Source of the DNA: a virus
Reading direction: 5' to 3' (one strand)
IMG/VR virus record: IMGVR_UViG_3300042691_026894
Coordinates: 1-27,120 of that record
DNA length: 27,120 bases
Shown: positions 9,241 through 18,282 of the stretch, piece after piece
How the letters are laid out: each line of letters opens with the position of its first letter
How positions within the stretch are numbered: the stretch's first letter is position 1
Made by a program: the position numbers and the translations under genes
Notes under the pieces: generated by a model
Told to the model about the DNA's origin: nothing
The model's input: only the letters and a program-made list of their open reading frames with translations
The model's database searches: none

Positions 9241-12135
9241 TTATACCCCTGTAACCCGCGTAACCGCTGGCCGTTTGAAGCTTCCTGGCAGCGCTCCAAC
9301 GTCAAACGCCATTCCTGAAAGTATCTCTCCACCGAATGACATCTCTACTTTTATTGCTTCGCATCTCTGTATTTTTGGCTTCACATTCCATTGGTAGTTG
9401 TAGCTTCCTGCTGCTGTAACTGTCGCCGCTGATACCGTAAATGTCTCCGCTGCTGTATCAACAAAATCGTAGTACAGTTTTAGCGTGAGCGTTCCGGTAG
9501 TGGCCACTCCGCTACAAATCAGCCCGCGAATTCTCTTGAAACCTTGCAACTGATTCAACGATATCCATCCGGTAATTAGCTTGGAAACTATCGCCGTTCC
9601 ATCGTCTGTTAGCGTCCCATAATTTTCCTTATATACTGAGCCAAGACTTGACATCCATACTGGCAAACCACCAACTAAAGATGCGTGTTTAGCACTTATG
9701 CGATGATATCCCCATCTATTATGGAATTCATCGAAATCTAATACAAAACCGTTGGAGGTAAAGAACCACGTATGCTCTCTATCTGATAGGCCGATCGTTG
9801 CTACAACAGCATAGTTTTTTGCGTCCTCAATTGGTGCGCCAATAAATTGCATCGATAAATCACGACCGATCCTATAGATACCTCTAGCACTCATGAACAT
9901 AATACCGCCGGGACCAAACGTAACCGAGTTTGGCTGTACAGTACCGGTTTCGTTGTCGAGTTCCATCACCTCAAAACTACCAGCGCCAGTTTCATCTGGA
10001 CCAACGCCATATACCGAGAAAATATTGCTAGAACCAAAAAGAATAGTCTTGTCATCTAGTGGACTAACCGCTTGCAGCCCATCGACTCCAACGTAGTCCA
10101 AAACGAAAGCATCAGAGAAATTAGGTGCCTCATTTTTCACGCGAGGCTTGCTATACCATGGCCTTCCATCTTCAGCGGAAATCATCCAAATTCTGTCGCG
10201 GCATAAAGCAAATGACTTGACTGCCGGGGGTCCAATGTGCTCAATTATTCCGCCTTCTGTGTACAAAATTGCTTTGCCAACTAGGTCAGCTTCTGAAGTC
10301 TGAACTGTATACGTCATCATTCCGTACGTTGACGAAAACGTAAGGTCCGACAGCGATCGTCGTCCGTCTAAATAATACAACGCGCCATTTGCAACTGTGC
10401 GATAAATTTCGATCCAACAATCCGACGTGTCATATACCGGGTCAAAAAACGGATATGCAAAAATGTCGATTGTCAGAGTAGTATACGACAAAGATGTCGT
10501 TCCCGAATATGCATTGCTGGGAGCCGACCTTGACACGTTTCCATAGCGGTCATATCGCACAAAAACAGCTCTGAAACCGTATGTGGATGCAGGATATGCA
10601 CCTGGGTTAGCTGCCCCTTGTAGTGTCTGTGGTGCCTCTGGATAGAGTGGCCAACCCACCGGCAAATTGCGCACCCCATCAAACATGCGCAAATTAGGCG
10701 TAACATTGTTTAGCAAATCTTGATTCCAGTAGGCAAATTGAGGCACTACAGTATCAGATCTTACTAATAATTTACTCTCGTTATTGGATGATCCATAGGC
10801 ACGTACTGGAAGGACATATAACGCTGATGATTGCACTGTAACGTGTGGAACAATAGCATATCCTCCTAATGGTCGAGAAGCAGAAGGAAGCACAGTCTCG
10901 AACCCACGGACGCACGACGTTGTCGTTGCCCTGCAAAGACCTAATCCATTGTTAATCACGTCATTTGTCAACTCAGGTCGAGCCGCATAGAACCAAACTT
11001 GTGCGTTGCGGATGAATGCTCCAGATGCCAAATTCAACCGCGCAAGAGTGTACTTAATTGACCAACCACCTGAGTCGTTGTGCAAAAATATGGCTGGCCC
11101 CCCGGGAGTCGTACCCCTCGACACCCAGGAAGCCAGAAACCAAAGGTTAGTCCCGTCATCAACTACAGAAATGGCGTGAATAATCCCACCAAAAGCGTGT
11201 GCATCTATTAAAGCCTCAGATGCTACCCACGTCGAAGGAAGGTCTAATGCACGATAATAAGCACCATAGGTTCGATTGTCATTGTAGCATACGATGCCGA
11301 CTCGGTTAGTCGTCCGTGTAGTGCAAATTGCTACTAAATCAGGTTTACCAGATCCGGTAGATAGCGCCGATCCAACTGTACCAGCTAAAAGGTTTACTAC
11401 GTATGCGCGCGTTTCTCCCAATACTGCTGAAGATTTATAGCCAAAAACACCTACACAATAACTACCTTTAATACAGGCATCTAAATGGGAAATTTGTAAC
11501 CCTGCTGTACCTGTTTCCGCTGTCACCGCCGTATACATTGGATCGCCGTTTGCATCAATTCCTGAGTAAATTCTTGCTACAAGTGAATTGGAAACATTGT
11601 TGTGTATCCACAAACACACATAACCAGCGTTATCACCACATAGCTTAGCTCTACTGCCCACAATTGTCTCGCGATAAAACACTCTCCGCGTATCAGTACG
11701 ATAGAACGTTAGCTCTATATTGGGAACGTTTGGAGAAACAGAACGATCATATATCATGCGTAACGCAACACCGTAGGTTCCGTTTTGCGCATAGTCAAAA
11801 TCGTTGTTGTATTCCAATTCTCCTGTCAAAGGATAAGCCTGCATACTGCCAGCAATCCAATTGTCGGTGCGTTTTGTCGGATTATTCACGCCATCGCAAT
11901 GATAAAAACCATCGGAAGCGAAACGCAAAACATCACCATGCCAATCGGTAACAGCCACATCAGTAATCGATCCAGTAGCAATCTTGTCGTAACCGTATCT
12001 CCTTTTGAGCCGACCGGTTTTGTCCATCCACAAATTTTCCAGCGTCAACATCTCGCCAGCGTTCAATTGGTGTGGGTCTTTCTTCTGGTTTATCCCACCG
12101 AACCTGATTGGAAAGTGACGATATTCAATACCCAT
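9241..12135 (-). CDS. Tail nozzle/hub protein, beta-propeller type (P22 gp10 / T7 gp12-like role)
   Basis: 964 residues. The ATG at 12135 follows GAGGG with short spacing. The N-terminus, FGGINQKKDPHQLNAGEMLTLENLWMDKTGRLKRRYGY, is diagnostic in style: a 'GG.n...dp..l..ge...l.N......G.l..R.Gy' opening is shared by podovirus nozzle and stabilisation proteins. Most of the rest is beta strands with repeated SDG/GIYRIG/FGSSNIFSVYG turns, as expected for a beta-propeller. A fibronectin-like segment (FRAVFVRYDRYGNVSRSAPSN) lies near residue 530. The C-terminal 100 residues form another beta domain. Location between adaptor genes and ejection genes supports a role in closing the head and forming the tail channel. 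The role is well supported; the exact fold is inferred. Confidence 0.8.
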   Translation of the reverse strand: MGIEYRHFPIRFGGINQKKDPHQLNAGEMLTLENLWMDKTGRLKRRYGYDKIATGSITDVAVTDWHGDVLRFASDGFYHCDGVNNPTKRTDNWIAGSMQAYPLTGELEYNNDFDYAQNGTYGVALRMIYDRSVSPNVPNIELTFYRTDTRRVFYRETIVGSRAKLCGDNAGYVCLWIHNNVSNSLVARIYSGIDANGDPMYTAVTAETGTAGLQISHLDACIKGSYCVGVFGYKSSAVLGETRAYVVNLLAGTVGSALSTGSGKPDLVAICTTRTTNRVGIVCYNDNRTYGAYYRALDLPSTWVASEALIDAHAFGGIIHAISVVDDGTNLWFLASWVSRGTTPGGPAIFLHNDSGGWSIKYTLARLNLASGAFIRNAQVWFYAARPELTNDVINNGLGLCRATTTSCVRGFETVLPSASRPLGGYAIVPHVTVQSSALYVLPVRAYGSSNNESKLLVRSDTVVPQFAYWNQDLLNNVTPNLRMFDGVRNLPVGWPLYPEAPQTLQGAANPGAYPASTYGFRAVFVRYDRYGNVSRSAPSNAYSGTTSLSYTTLTIDIFAYPFFDPVYDTSDCWIEIYRTVANGALYYLDGRRSLSDLTFSSTYGMMTYTVQTSEADLVGKAILYTEGGIIEHIGPPAVKSFALCRDRIWMISAEDGRPWYSKPRVKNEAPNFSDAFVLDYVGVDGLQAVSPLDDKTILFGSSNIFSVYGVGPDETGAGSFEVMELDNETGTVQPNSVTFGPGGIMFMSARGIYRIGRDLSMQFIGAPIEDAKNYAVVATIGLSDREHTWFFTSNGFVLDFDEFHNRWGYHRISAKHASLVGGLPVWMSSLGSVYKENYGTLTDDGTAIVSKLITGWISLNQLQGFKRIRGLICSGVATTGTLTLKLYYDFVDTAAETFTVSAATVTAAGSYNYQWNVKPKIQRCEAIKVEMSFGGEILSGMAFDVGALPGSFKRPAVTRVTGV

Positions 12136-12142
12136 TACGCCC

Positions 12143-12463
12143 TCAAAAAAGCATTATTTTAACAGTTACTGTTGCGCTAGATATCAAACTAATGTACTGA
12201 GCATTAGGCCCATCGTCTGCGCCTCGAATCTGATACACCACAGCATTAGCGTCTCTGTCGAGTACGAGAAATCCCTTCGGCGTTCTCTTCAACGAGTGAG
12301 GAATCTTAATCTTGGTAGTTGTCAGCGTCATATCAAGAATCTGGTAGGTAGAAAATGGCAGTTTTTGCAGCCATTCCACCACGCGCTTAATCGAGTTAGA
12401 TAGCATCGCCACCGACTCGATTTTGCTCGATTCCCCGCTAAATGATGGTGTTCTCAGTCCCAT
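12143..12463 (-). CDS. Small tail-completion protein (hypothetical, between adaptor and nozzle)
   Basis: 106 residues. The start at 12463 overlaps the end of the adaptor gene by 10 nt, and the stop lies 7 nt before the nozzle ATG. A helical N-terminus (SVAMLSNSIKRVVEWLQKLP) is followed by beta strands with TPKGFLVLDRDANAVVYQI. A 'tP.GFlvld.da.a.Vy' pattern is frequent in small proteins encoded between head-tail adaptor and nozzle in podoviruses, where they are structural or assembly factors. No enzymatic residues are visible. It is coupled to both neighbours, so it should be made in stoichiometric proportion with them. Confidence 0.7.
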   Translation of the reverse strand: MGLRTPSFSGESSKIESVAMLSNSIKRVVEWLQKLPFSTYQILDMTLTTTKIKIPHSLKRTPKGFLVLDRDANAVVYQIRGADDGPNAQYISLISSATVTVKIMLF

Positions 12464-13122
12464 AGTACCTCCTGCTCATAGGAGCGTGAGTACACCACGT
12501 CAGAAATTACCTGAGCCTCGGATGCATCGCGCGGGTTAGCCATGCGAATGCAATCTAGCTCTAGTTTCTCTCTGTCGTTGATCAACTCGTTGCACGGGGT
12601 CTTTTCCTTGATGAGGCATTTGACTGCCGCCCATATCACGCAATACTCATCCATGTGTTGCGCAAAATCTACGTTGGTTGTGGCACTGGTAAACACCGTT
12701 GCCGCAGGAACGTAGTAGTAGCGTATCGTTACTCCAGCCGCCGAAACCGGCCACAGGTAAAGCTTGTCGCCCAACAGGCAATACACCCTAGGTCGATTGT
12801 CGACTCGTGAGTACCGGCCCATTTCCTGCATTGGAATGCGAATCAACGGCACCTCTCTGCCGTCGCTGGCAACAAAAAATACCTTCAGAAGCTTCAAAAA
12901 ATCAGTCTCAAGTGTGTACTGAGTTTGGTTAGCTACTGTAGTCAAATCTTTTGGAGATACCTTGTAATTCTCATACGCTTCAATGAGGAGATTATACATG
13001 CGCCGGTAGGCATTATTTAGCCATTTGACTATTTCCGTATCGGTAACAAACTGCGTGTTTTCCATATCCGCAGTCTGCCGAACCTCGGTAATCAAATCGG
13101 AAATGTTCCGCAGGAAGCCCAT
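12454..13122 (-). CDS. Head-tail adaptor protein
   Basis: 222 residues. The ATG at 13122 directly abuts the upstream TAA, and a near-ideal GGGAGG SD lies 5 nt upstream. The N-terminal helices (ISDLITEVRQTADMENTQF, then VTDTEIVKWLNNAYRRMYNLL, residues about 7-46) match the classic podovirus/siphovirus adaptor opening, in which 'fvtd.ei...iN.A...ly' helices pack on the portal. The middle is beta-rich (RPRVYCLLGDKLYLWP, VTIRYYYVP) and the C-terminus is helical. Position downstream of coat and upstream of nozzle fits the ring that bolts onto the portal. The role is a confident inference from motif plus order. Confidence 0.8.
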   Translation of the reverse strand: MGFLRNISDLITEVRQTADMENTQFVTDTEIVKWLNNAYRRMYNLLIEAYENYKVSPKDLTTVANQTQYTLETDFLKLLKVFFVASDGREVPLIRIPMQEMGRYSRVDNRPRVYCLLGDKLYLWPVSAAGVTIRYYYVPAATVFTSATTNVDFAQHMDEYCVIWAAVKCLIKEKTPCNELINDREKLELDCIRMANPRDASEAQVISDVVYSRSYEQEVLWD

Positions 13123-13392
13123 TTAATCCTCCCATTTTTCCGACATCTCCGACTCTTCGTCACGCAACGACATGAATTCATCAAGCGCTGCCGCCAATCT
13201 TCGCGGGTCTTTCGAGTTGAATGCTGCTATCATGTTTTCGCAACAACGCTGCCTCCCATCGGAAACCATGCGCTGACCTTCACCTTCACTGATAGACCGT
13301 TGCTCAGTTGCACCGTTCATCAGATGAATAGAAAGCATGAGCTCGCCATCTGCTGAACCTTTTTTGCCGTTTTTGTTCATCATCATTAGCAT
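13123..13392 (-). CDS. Hypothetical small acidic protein in head module
   Basis: 89 residues from the ATG at 13392. I prefer this start because AAGGGG sits 7 nt upstream, and the stop of the preceding gene is 11 nt away. A longer reading from 13428 would overlap that gene and has no better SD. The sequence starts MLMMMNKNGKKG. It then has a polar beta part, a helical segment MIAAFNSKDPRRLAAALDEFMSL and an acidic tail. A 'mi.A...gD...la.Al..f..l' helix pair recurs in small proteins between coat and adaptor genes of many tailed phages. Function is unknown. Its stop abuts the adaptor start, so it is coupled to that gene. Confidence 0.72.
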   Translation of the reverse strand: MLMMMNKNGKKGSADGELMLSIHLMNGATEQRSISEGEGQRMVSDGRQRCCENMIAAFNSKDPRRLAAALDEFMSLRDEESEMSEKWED

Positions 13393-13403
13393 GGAAAAGC
13401 CCC

Positions 13404-13781
13404 TTACTGTGCGCTGTTCCTGAGCCAAATTTGAACGTGAAGAACATCACCCGATGTTGGGTCAGCTGCTGAGCCACCGTGAGCGATAAACACAAGCCCA
13501 ACGGTTTTGGTCGTTGCGACGGTATCAGCGGTTACCTGCGGTATCAGGCCCTCACCCGTAGCGCCCACCACAGTCACGTTAGCACCCAATAGCGCTTGAT
13601 ACTTGTCGTTGAGCGTTAGCGTATAAGCGCCGGCGCCGGTCCGCGAAATAGAAGCAACTCCGAACGAATCCTGCACGGACAATGTCGGTGCACCGGTTCC
13701 GCCAATCGCCACCTTGGCGTGGATCATCACCACGCCTTTGTCAAAACTGCCCATAAAAGGCTTGAAATATCTATTAGCCAT
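13404..13781 (-). CDS. Capsid decoration-like protein, copy B
   Basis: 125 residues. The ATG at 13781 has GGGAG 8 nt upstream. The protein is all beta in appearance. It has a signature run GVVMIHAKVAIGGTGAPTL, then SISRTGAGAYTLTLNDKYQALLGA, and closes with TSGDVLHVQIWLRN. Phage proteins with this 'G.yt.tL.D.Y..ll' pattern lie just after the coat gene and are commonly head decoration or head-fibre proteins. It is a diverged tandem paralogue of the neighbour at 13807-14181. No enzyme motifs are present. Decoration is inferred from location and composition. Confidence 0.7.
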   Translation of the reverse strand: MANRYFKPFMGSFDKGVVMIHAKVAIGGTGAPTLSVQDSFGVASISRTGAGAYTLTLNDKYQALLGANVTVVGATGEGLIPQVTADTVATTKTVGLVFIAHGGSAADPTSGDVLHVQIWLRNSAQ

Positions 13782-13806
13782 GTTGATATCTCCCTAGTGC
13801 TCAAAC

Positions 13807-14181
13807 TTAAATCTTCGAGCACTCAACTTCAAAAGTTAGATGCAATGTGTTGCCTGACGTCACGTTAGTGACCGCTGCCGATGTGTTCAACATTTGCACA
13901 ATTAGTTTGCGATCGGAAGCAAGAGTATCGCTTTGAATATGTGCAAAAAGAACTTCAAGAGTTGAACCACCGAGCGATGCATGAACGTTAAGCAATCGCA
14001 CGTAGCTAAAATCACCCAAACTGTTCAAAAGAAATTCGTACTCTCCATTATCAGTTTTCTTCGTTACTGAAGTTATTTCATCACCAATATAGGAAGTAAC
14101 CGCACCTGTAGCACCAACAGTAATAATACAGTTAAACGTTAGATGCGCTAAAACGACGTTACGCGAAATCTTGTTATACAT
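13807..14181 (-). CDS. Capsid decoration-like protein, copy A (paralogue of the next gene)
   Basis: 124 residues. The ATG at 14181 has GGAG 7 nt upstream. It shares layout with the adjacent 125-residue protein: an opening strand (VVLAHLTFNCIITVGATGAV), a 'DNGEYEFLLNSLGDFSYVRLL' strand pair, and a closing strand TSGNTLHLTFEVE matching TSGDVLHVQI in the neighbour. Identity is low, so the duplication is old or one copy has evolved fast. It is the first gene after the coat gene and is separated from it by a hairpin. A second decoration or head-fibre subunit is the likeliest role; this is inference. Confidence 0.68.
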   Translation of the reverse strand: MYNKISRNVVLAHLTFNCIITVGATGAVTSYIGDEITSVTKKTDNGEYEFLLNSLGDFSYVRLLNVHASLGGSTLEVLFAHIQSDTLASDRKLIVQMLNTSAAVTNVTSGNTLHLTFEVECSKI

Positions 14182-14202
14182 GGTTTTTCTCCATATTTAA
14201 TA

Positions 14203-14221
14203 GGCGGGTTAATTACCCGCC
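14203..14221 (-). terminator. Hairpin after the coat gene (partial terminator or processing site)
   Basis: A perfect 7-bp inverted repeat (GGCGGGT / ACCCGCC) with a 5-nt loop (TAATT) lies in the 49-bp gap between coat stop and next start, the only sizeable gap in the late block. On the minus strand it is followed by an A/T-rich stretch (TATTAAATAT) but not a clean U-run. It may reduce read-through or protect the 3' end of coat mRNA. Confidence 0.5.
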
Positions 14222-14230
14222 CAATCACAG

Positions 14231-15430
14231 TTAGGAAATCTTTGCAATCATGTTCATGCCGGGCATTGAACACTCAAGCTGAGCGTAAGAGCAAAGCTGA
14301 ATGTCGACACCGTCGATAGTTTGCGAGCGAAGAACTCGCAGACCGTCGGCATCAAAGATGCGAATTGCTGGCCCAAGGGAAGCGAGTTCCCAGGTATCCA
14401 TCTGGAATATGAATGCATAGTCATATGGAATCCATCGATCAGAATACACCTTGCAAATGCCATTTTGGCCAGTAATTTGCAGGCCCTGGAATCCGACGTT
14501 TCCAATTCGCTCGTTTATGATAACGACTTTCGATCCGAGCGAGTTCGCCAGATCATTGAACTTCAAAGGGTTCAGAAAAATATGGCTCGGCATCCCGCCT
14601 TCACGGCCAAGAATCGCCATACCTGCGGTCAATCCCTCTTCGATCGGGAGCGCCGAATAGTCCTTGAACCACCCACCAAGGCGAGTCTCGTCGACGTTAC
14701 GGGTAACGCCAAAAAACGATGCGCCAAGCGCTGTTACGCGAGCACTTGTACCAATAGGAATCCAAGCCTGTGCACCCTTCAACCCGGCACCTTTGTCGCC
14801 GCGTGGGAACAGGTAATCGTTGTCTACGAAACCAGTAATCGAGCCGCTGAAAGTGAATGTTCCAGCTTCGCGATCTACTGCTGTAACAGTGATATATCCC
14901 GTTCTGACAGTTGTGCCGCTTGTGTCGTTGTAGCCTTCGAGTTCCTGCCCTACCTCAAAATTTACGATGTCGTTTGGTTCTGTGAGAGTAACATCGGAAC
15001 CAGAAACCGATGCACGTCGACCGATCGCATAGGAGCCATCCGAACAAACGGCAAACCCAAGAGAGTTTGCTAGGCTGTCAAAAGCGCCCTGCATTTCGTC
15101 TTTTAGCGCGTCTGCAAATGCTCCGTCATTGTCTTTTGTAGCAAGGATAGTCTCGTTTGTAACAGATGCAAACGAGTAGTTAGAAGAACGAGTGGTCAAA
15201 AATGCCACTCGGCGACCGTAGCTAGAACCACCCTTAGCAACGCTAAAGTTGGTACTTCGGTTCTGTGGGTTGGTGTGTTTTACGCTTCTTTTGCGTACTT
15301 CACCAACAAAATTCTCGTCTTTCTTTAGCATGGCAAAGAAAGGTCGATTCTGATAGGTCAAATCATAGATAACGTCCTGTGGGTACATTTCCTTGAGCAT
15401 TGCACTTGCGCGGGTAATATCTAGCGTCAT
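14231..15430 (-). CDS. Major capsid (coat) protein
   Basis: 399 residues. ATG at 15430 with AAGGA/GAGAGA upstream, 4 nt after the scaffold stop. It is placed directly after portal and scaffold. The sequence opens MTLDITRASAMLKEMYPQD. A helix KDNDGAFADALKDEMQGAFDSLANSLG (about 98-125) looks like the HK97 spine helix. Residues about 130-210 form a beta-rich insertion (SGSDVTLTEPND, GTFTFSGSITGF). The end has the A-domain style run SHIFLNPLKFNDLANSLGSKVV and a closing GVDIQLCSYAQLECSMPGMN. The HK97 fold is expected for any tailed-phage coat. Identification rests on gene order plus this layout, and I consider it secure. Confidence 0.87.
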   Translation of the reverse strand: MTLDITRASAMLKEMYPQDVIYDLTYQNRPFFAMLKKDENFVGEVRKRSVKHTNPQNRSTNFSVAKGGSSYGRRVAFLTTRSSNYSFASVTNETILATKDNDGAFADALKDEMQGAFDSLANSLGFAVCSDGSYAIGRRASVSGSDVTLTEPNDIVNFEVGQELEGYNDTSGTTVRTGYITVTAVDREAGTFTFSGSITGFVDNDYLFPRGDKGAGLKGAQAWIPIGTSARVTALGASFFGVTRNVDETRLGGWFKDYSALPIEEGLTAGMAILGREGGMPSHIFLNPLKFNDLANSLGSKVVIINERIGNVGFQGLQITGQNGICKVYSDRWIPYDYAFIFQMDTWELASLGPAIRIFDADGLRVLRSQTIDGVDIQLCSYAQLECSMPGMNMIAKIS

Positions 15431-15434
15431 TCTC

Positions 15435-16328
15435 TCAATTCCTTAAGCGTCTGGCCGCTTCTATTGCCCTCCTTCTCCTGTCTTCCCAAGACATGCCGGT
15501 ATCGGGAGTGGCGCTAGAATTGGCCGAATTTGTGATAGTCGGCCTCTGTTGCTGCTGCTGCGTCTGTTGTTGCCTATCACCTTGCACATTAGCCGGTGGT
15601 TTGTTACTGGCACCAGCCTGAAAGAATAATTCCGGGTCTAACGCATCACCCGGAATCTCCCATGATCGAACATCTTTGGCTTGGTTTCTCAGGCTATTTT
15701 CGATCGATATAGCCATGCTCAAAACTTCTTTTTCGGATGGCCCTCGTTTGTTATCCTTTACAAACTGACTACAGGCATCCCAAAGTGTTTCCTGCATTCC
15801 AAGCTTATTCATCAGCATAAATTCGGGTCTATTCACCATCTCCGCTAACTTGCTTTTGCCCTCGGATATTTTTTGCTGTCGCGCCGTTTCTTCCGAACGT
15901 TCTTCTTGCGACTTTATCCACTCGGCATTGGATTGAAGTTTTGTCTTCAATTCCTTTAGCTCATTTTGGAGCGAAGCCACATGATCGTCAGCCGCTAATG
16001 ATGGCAAATTTGCCATAGCTTCAGAGGCTGGAATACCTAGCAACTGTAGCGCACCTCGAAAGTCTTTTGACTCTTTCATGCGCCTAAATGCAGCATAATC
16101 CGGATCAACTTCCGTGTTAGCCCTGTTACTATTCTGCATGTTTTGCTGTGTATTCTGTGGCTGTGCCGACTGGTTACCCTGAGAGCGCCACCAATCGTTA
16201 GCGTTGCTATAGCCGTTATTAGGCGCGTTACTTTGCCTATTCTGTTGACCTAGCCCAAACTCGGCCGGGTCTAACTGACGACTAAAATCACTGTTTGATG
16301 GATCTACCGTACCATTTTCCAAAACCAT
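15435..16328 (-). CDS. Putative scaffolding protein
   Basis: 297 residues from the ATG at 16328, chosen because GAGGT lies 7 nt upstream; a TTG two codons earlier is less favoured. The N-terminus (about 1-80) is Gln/Asn-rich and probably disordered. Residues about 105-150 (DDHVASLQNELKELKTKL to ERSEETARQQK) look coiled-coil. A helical region with MVNRPEFMLMNKLGMQETLW follows. The last residues are strongly basic (MSWEDRRRRAIEAARRLRN). A disordered and coiled-coil body with a basic C-terminal helix, encoded between portal and coat, is the usual form of P22-type scaffolds, whose basic tail binds coat. A capsid protease is not evident. The role is inferred from order and composition. Confidence 0.72.
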   Translation of the reverse strand: MVLENGTVDPSNSDFSRQLDPAEFGLGQQNRQSNAPNNGYSNANDWWRSQGNQSAQPQNTQQNMQNSNRANTEVDPDYAAFRRMKESKDFRGALQLLGIPASEAMANLPSLAADDHVASLQNELKELKTKLQSNAEWIKSQEERSEETARQQKISEGKSKLAEMVNRPEFMLMNKLGMQETLWDACSQFVKDNKRGPSEKEVLSMAISIENSLRNQAKDVRSWEIPGDALDPELFFQAGASNKPPANVQGDRQQQTQQQQQRPTITNSANSSATPDTGMSWEDRRRRAIEAARRLRN

Positions 16329-16353
16329 TTGCAATACCTCATCATAAAGTTTT

Positions 16354-18282
16354 TTACGCTGGTTGCTCCATTGCAGCCATATCTATACCTTGTCCAACAT
16401 CTGCCTCCATCGGCATACCGTCACCCATACCCTCGCCCTGTGGCAACATTTCAGCGCCGATTGGCATAGCCGCTTCGGGGGTCATTTCAGCCGGTGGCGG
16501 TTGTTGAAGTTTGACGCAATCGTCAACCCAGCGACGCACGAGGTCGAGCCGCACCGACTTATCTTGCCTTTGTGCGTTAGTTTCCTCTGGTAATTCTGCT
16601 AGAAGCGCCACATAATAGTCTTGCCCAATCCTTTGCGCCAAGGCCAAATCCATGTACGGCTCAGGAGCGATATAAAGCACGTCTTGCTTTTCCTTAAGCT
16701 TCTGCGTGCAAACCTTTTCAAGAATTTTGCGAATATTGTGCCTCTGGCTAAGCATATTTGACTTTTTGAGGTCGGGAAAGTTTAGCAGCTCCTTGCCCTC
16801 TTCAACGGTCATGTAGCCTTTTTGTACCATCTCGTCCACATAGGCTAGCCTCGCGCCGGGAGTTTTCGGAAAAGCGCTGCGAGGAAAACATTGAATCAAA
16901 AAGTCATCGGTCGGTAGTTTTACGTCGGAATATTTGACCGGAAATAGGCCCCGATCCATTGAATCAGATGACACTACGATGTCGTGCCCTTGCGCTAGCA
17001 GATCTTCCGCTTCGTCAATAAAAACCTGCCCGGCATCACAATGCCACTGTTCCCAGGCCGCCTGCGTATCTGCCAGTCTCTCGCTCTCAATTGCGGTTAC
17101 CTCGCGAAGCGCCGCGCCGCTTGCCGTCGATGCCAGAGGATTGGTACCTCCCGCTGCTTGCTGGCTAAGCCCGATCTTCTCGAAACCACGAGCCCACAGA
17201 CGATCTAACTGTGCGAACACGTCACCGTTCACGGCTATCCCTGGCTCGATTCTTGGGGGAGTGGGTCCTGAGTACGGCACAATTCCACCAATAGCATTGG
17301 TCAAATGATTAACGTCAACCCTTGACATGGTATTAAGAAATATCCTGGGATTGGAGACTCTTATCATGCAATCCTTGATGAAATTGACAAGACGATTGAT
17401 CTCAATCTGGTCACCGGCCAAATCTTCGGCTACGCCAATTCCCCAAAAACCAAGCAAATTCTCTTGATATCGCCAGGCCACATAAGGAAACCGCTCGCGT
17501 TTCCACTCCTCTTCAAAAATCATTTTCCCGTTGGATTGGATAACGTGCCTGCCGTCGTCGACAACTGTCGGCAAATGGATGCCCTCCACAACCTCCACAA
17601 CCTGCGTTTTGCACCCGGAAACGTACCCTTGGCGAGTCTCCAGACCGGCAATAATGCTCTGCGGTATCCCTTTCCCTGCTAGGTAATCCTTCGATACGTT
17701 TTTGACTCGGTACATCGTTCGCGGCATACCGTAATAGCTGTCGTAAGGGTCAAGCATGATCTCATCCGGCAGCACTCGCTCAAAACACATTTTGTAGCTG
17801 CCGTCCTTTTTTTGCTCGCTCCAAACGTGCCCGATTCCTGTACCAAAAACAGCTCCATCTTTGAATATCTTGCGCTTCTCCTTGTACAGTCCCGAGCTTT
17901 TGAAAGCGCCGTAAAGCCAATCTGACATCAAGTCAGCGCGGGTTTCTTGATCTACCCAAGCCCCGTTAGTCAAAAACGACGGCCTAATGTTGTCTTTGCC
18001 TATCTTGCTTGTAAGAGTATCCACAGCAGCCTTGACGATATTCCAGCTAATCCGTCCGTTTTTTCCCGCCGAAAAACCAGCGCTGGCAAGCGAGCGAAGG
18101 TAGAAAGACTGGATGCTAATATCGGTCGTAGATGTGTTCACATACATGCGCATAAACAACGCATTGTCTCGGTTAATTGGAGCCGTTGCCATCTTCAAAG
18201 CGCTAGCCATTCCCTGCATTGCTTTTGCCGATGCATCACCTTGCAGCTTCCACCAATTAGTGCCTTCATATTGCAAAGTCAT
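16354..18282 (-). CDS. Portal protein
   Basis: 642 residues. The ATG at 18282 overlaps the upstream stop by 4 nt. Portal hallmarks in order: an N-terminal helical part with KAAVDTLTSKIGKDNIRPSF (about 83-102); KDGAVFGTGIGHVW (about 140-154); RVLPDEIMLDPYDSYYG (about 168-184); the wing/stem region RFPYVAWRYQENLLGFWGIGVAEDLAGDQIEINRLVNFI; and SGAALREVTAIESERLADTQ before the crown. The C-terminus is Pro/Met/Glu-rich and likely flexible. The dodecameric portal forms the DNA entry channel and docks the terminase and later the adaptor. The length is typical. The assignment is secure from motif plus position after TerL. Confidence 0.88.
   Translation of the reverse strand: MTLQYEGTNWWKLQGDASAKAMQGMASALKMATAPINRDNALFMRMYVNTSTTDISIQSFYLRSLASAGFSAGKNGRISWNIVKAAVDTLTSKIGKDNIRPSFLTNGAWVDQETRADLMSDWLYGAFKSSGLYKEKRKIFKDGAVFGTGIGHVWSEQKKDGSYKMCFERVLPDEIMLDPYDSYYGMPRTMYRVKNVSKDYLAGKGIPQSIIAGLETRQGYVSGCKTQVVEVVEGIHLPTVVDDGRHVIQSNGKMIFEEEWKRERFPYVAWRYQENLLGFWGIGVAEDLAGDQIEINRLVNFIKDCMIRVSNPRIFLNTMSRVDVNHLTNAIGGIVPYSGPTPPRIEPGIAVNGDVFAQLDRLWARGFEKIGLSQQAAGGTNPLASTASGAALREVTAIESERLADTQAAWEQWHCDAGQVFIDEAEDLLAQGHDIVVSSDSMDRGLFPVKYSDVKLPTDDFLIQCFPRSAFPKTPGARLAYVDEMVQKGYMTVEEGKELLNFPDLKKSNMLSQRHNIRKILEKVCTQKLKEKQDVLYIAPEPYMDLALAQRIGQDYYVALLAELPEETNAQRQDKSVRLDLVRRWVDDCVKLQQPPPAEMTPEAAMPIGAEMLPQGEGMGDGMPMEADVGQGIDMAAMEQPA

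Noticed and set aside
14321-15073. Plus-strand frame of 250 codons inside the coat gene
   Set aside because: Antisense of the coat gene; its sequence is Cys/Arg/Ser-rich without a fold pattern, and coat position and length are typical.
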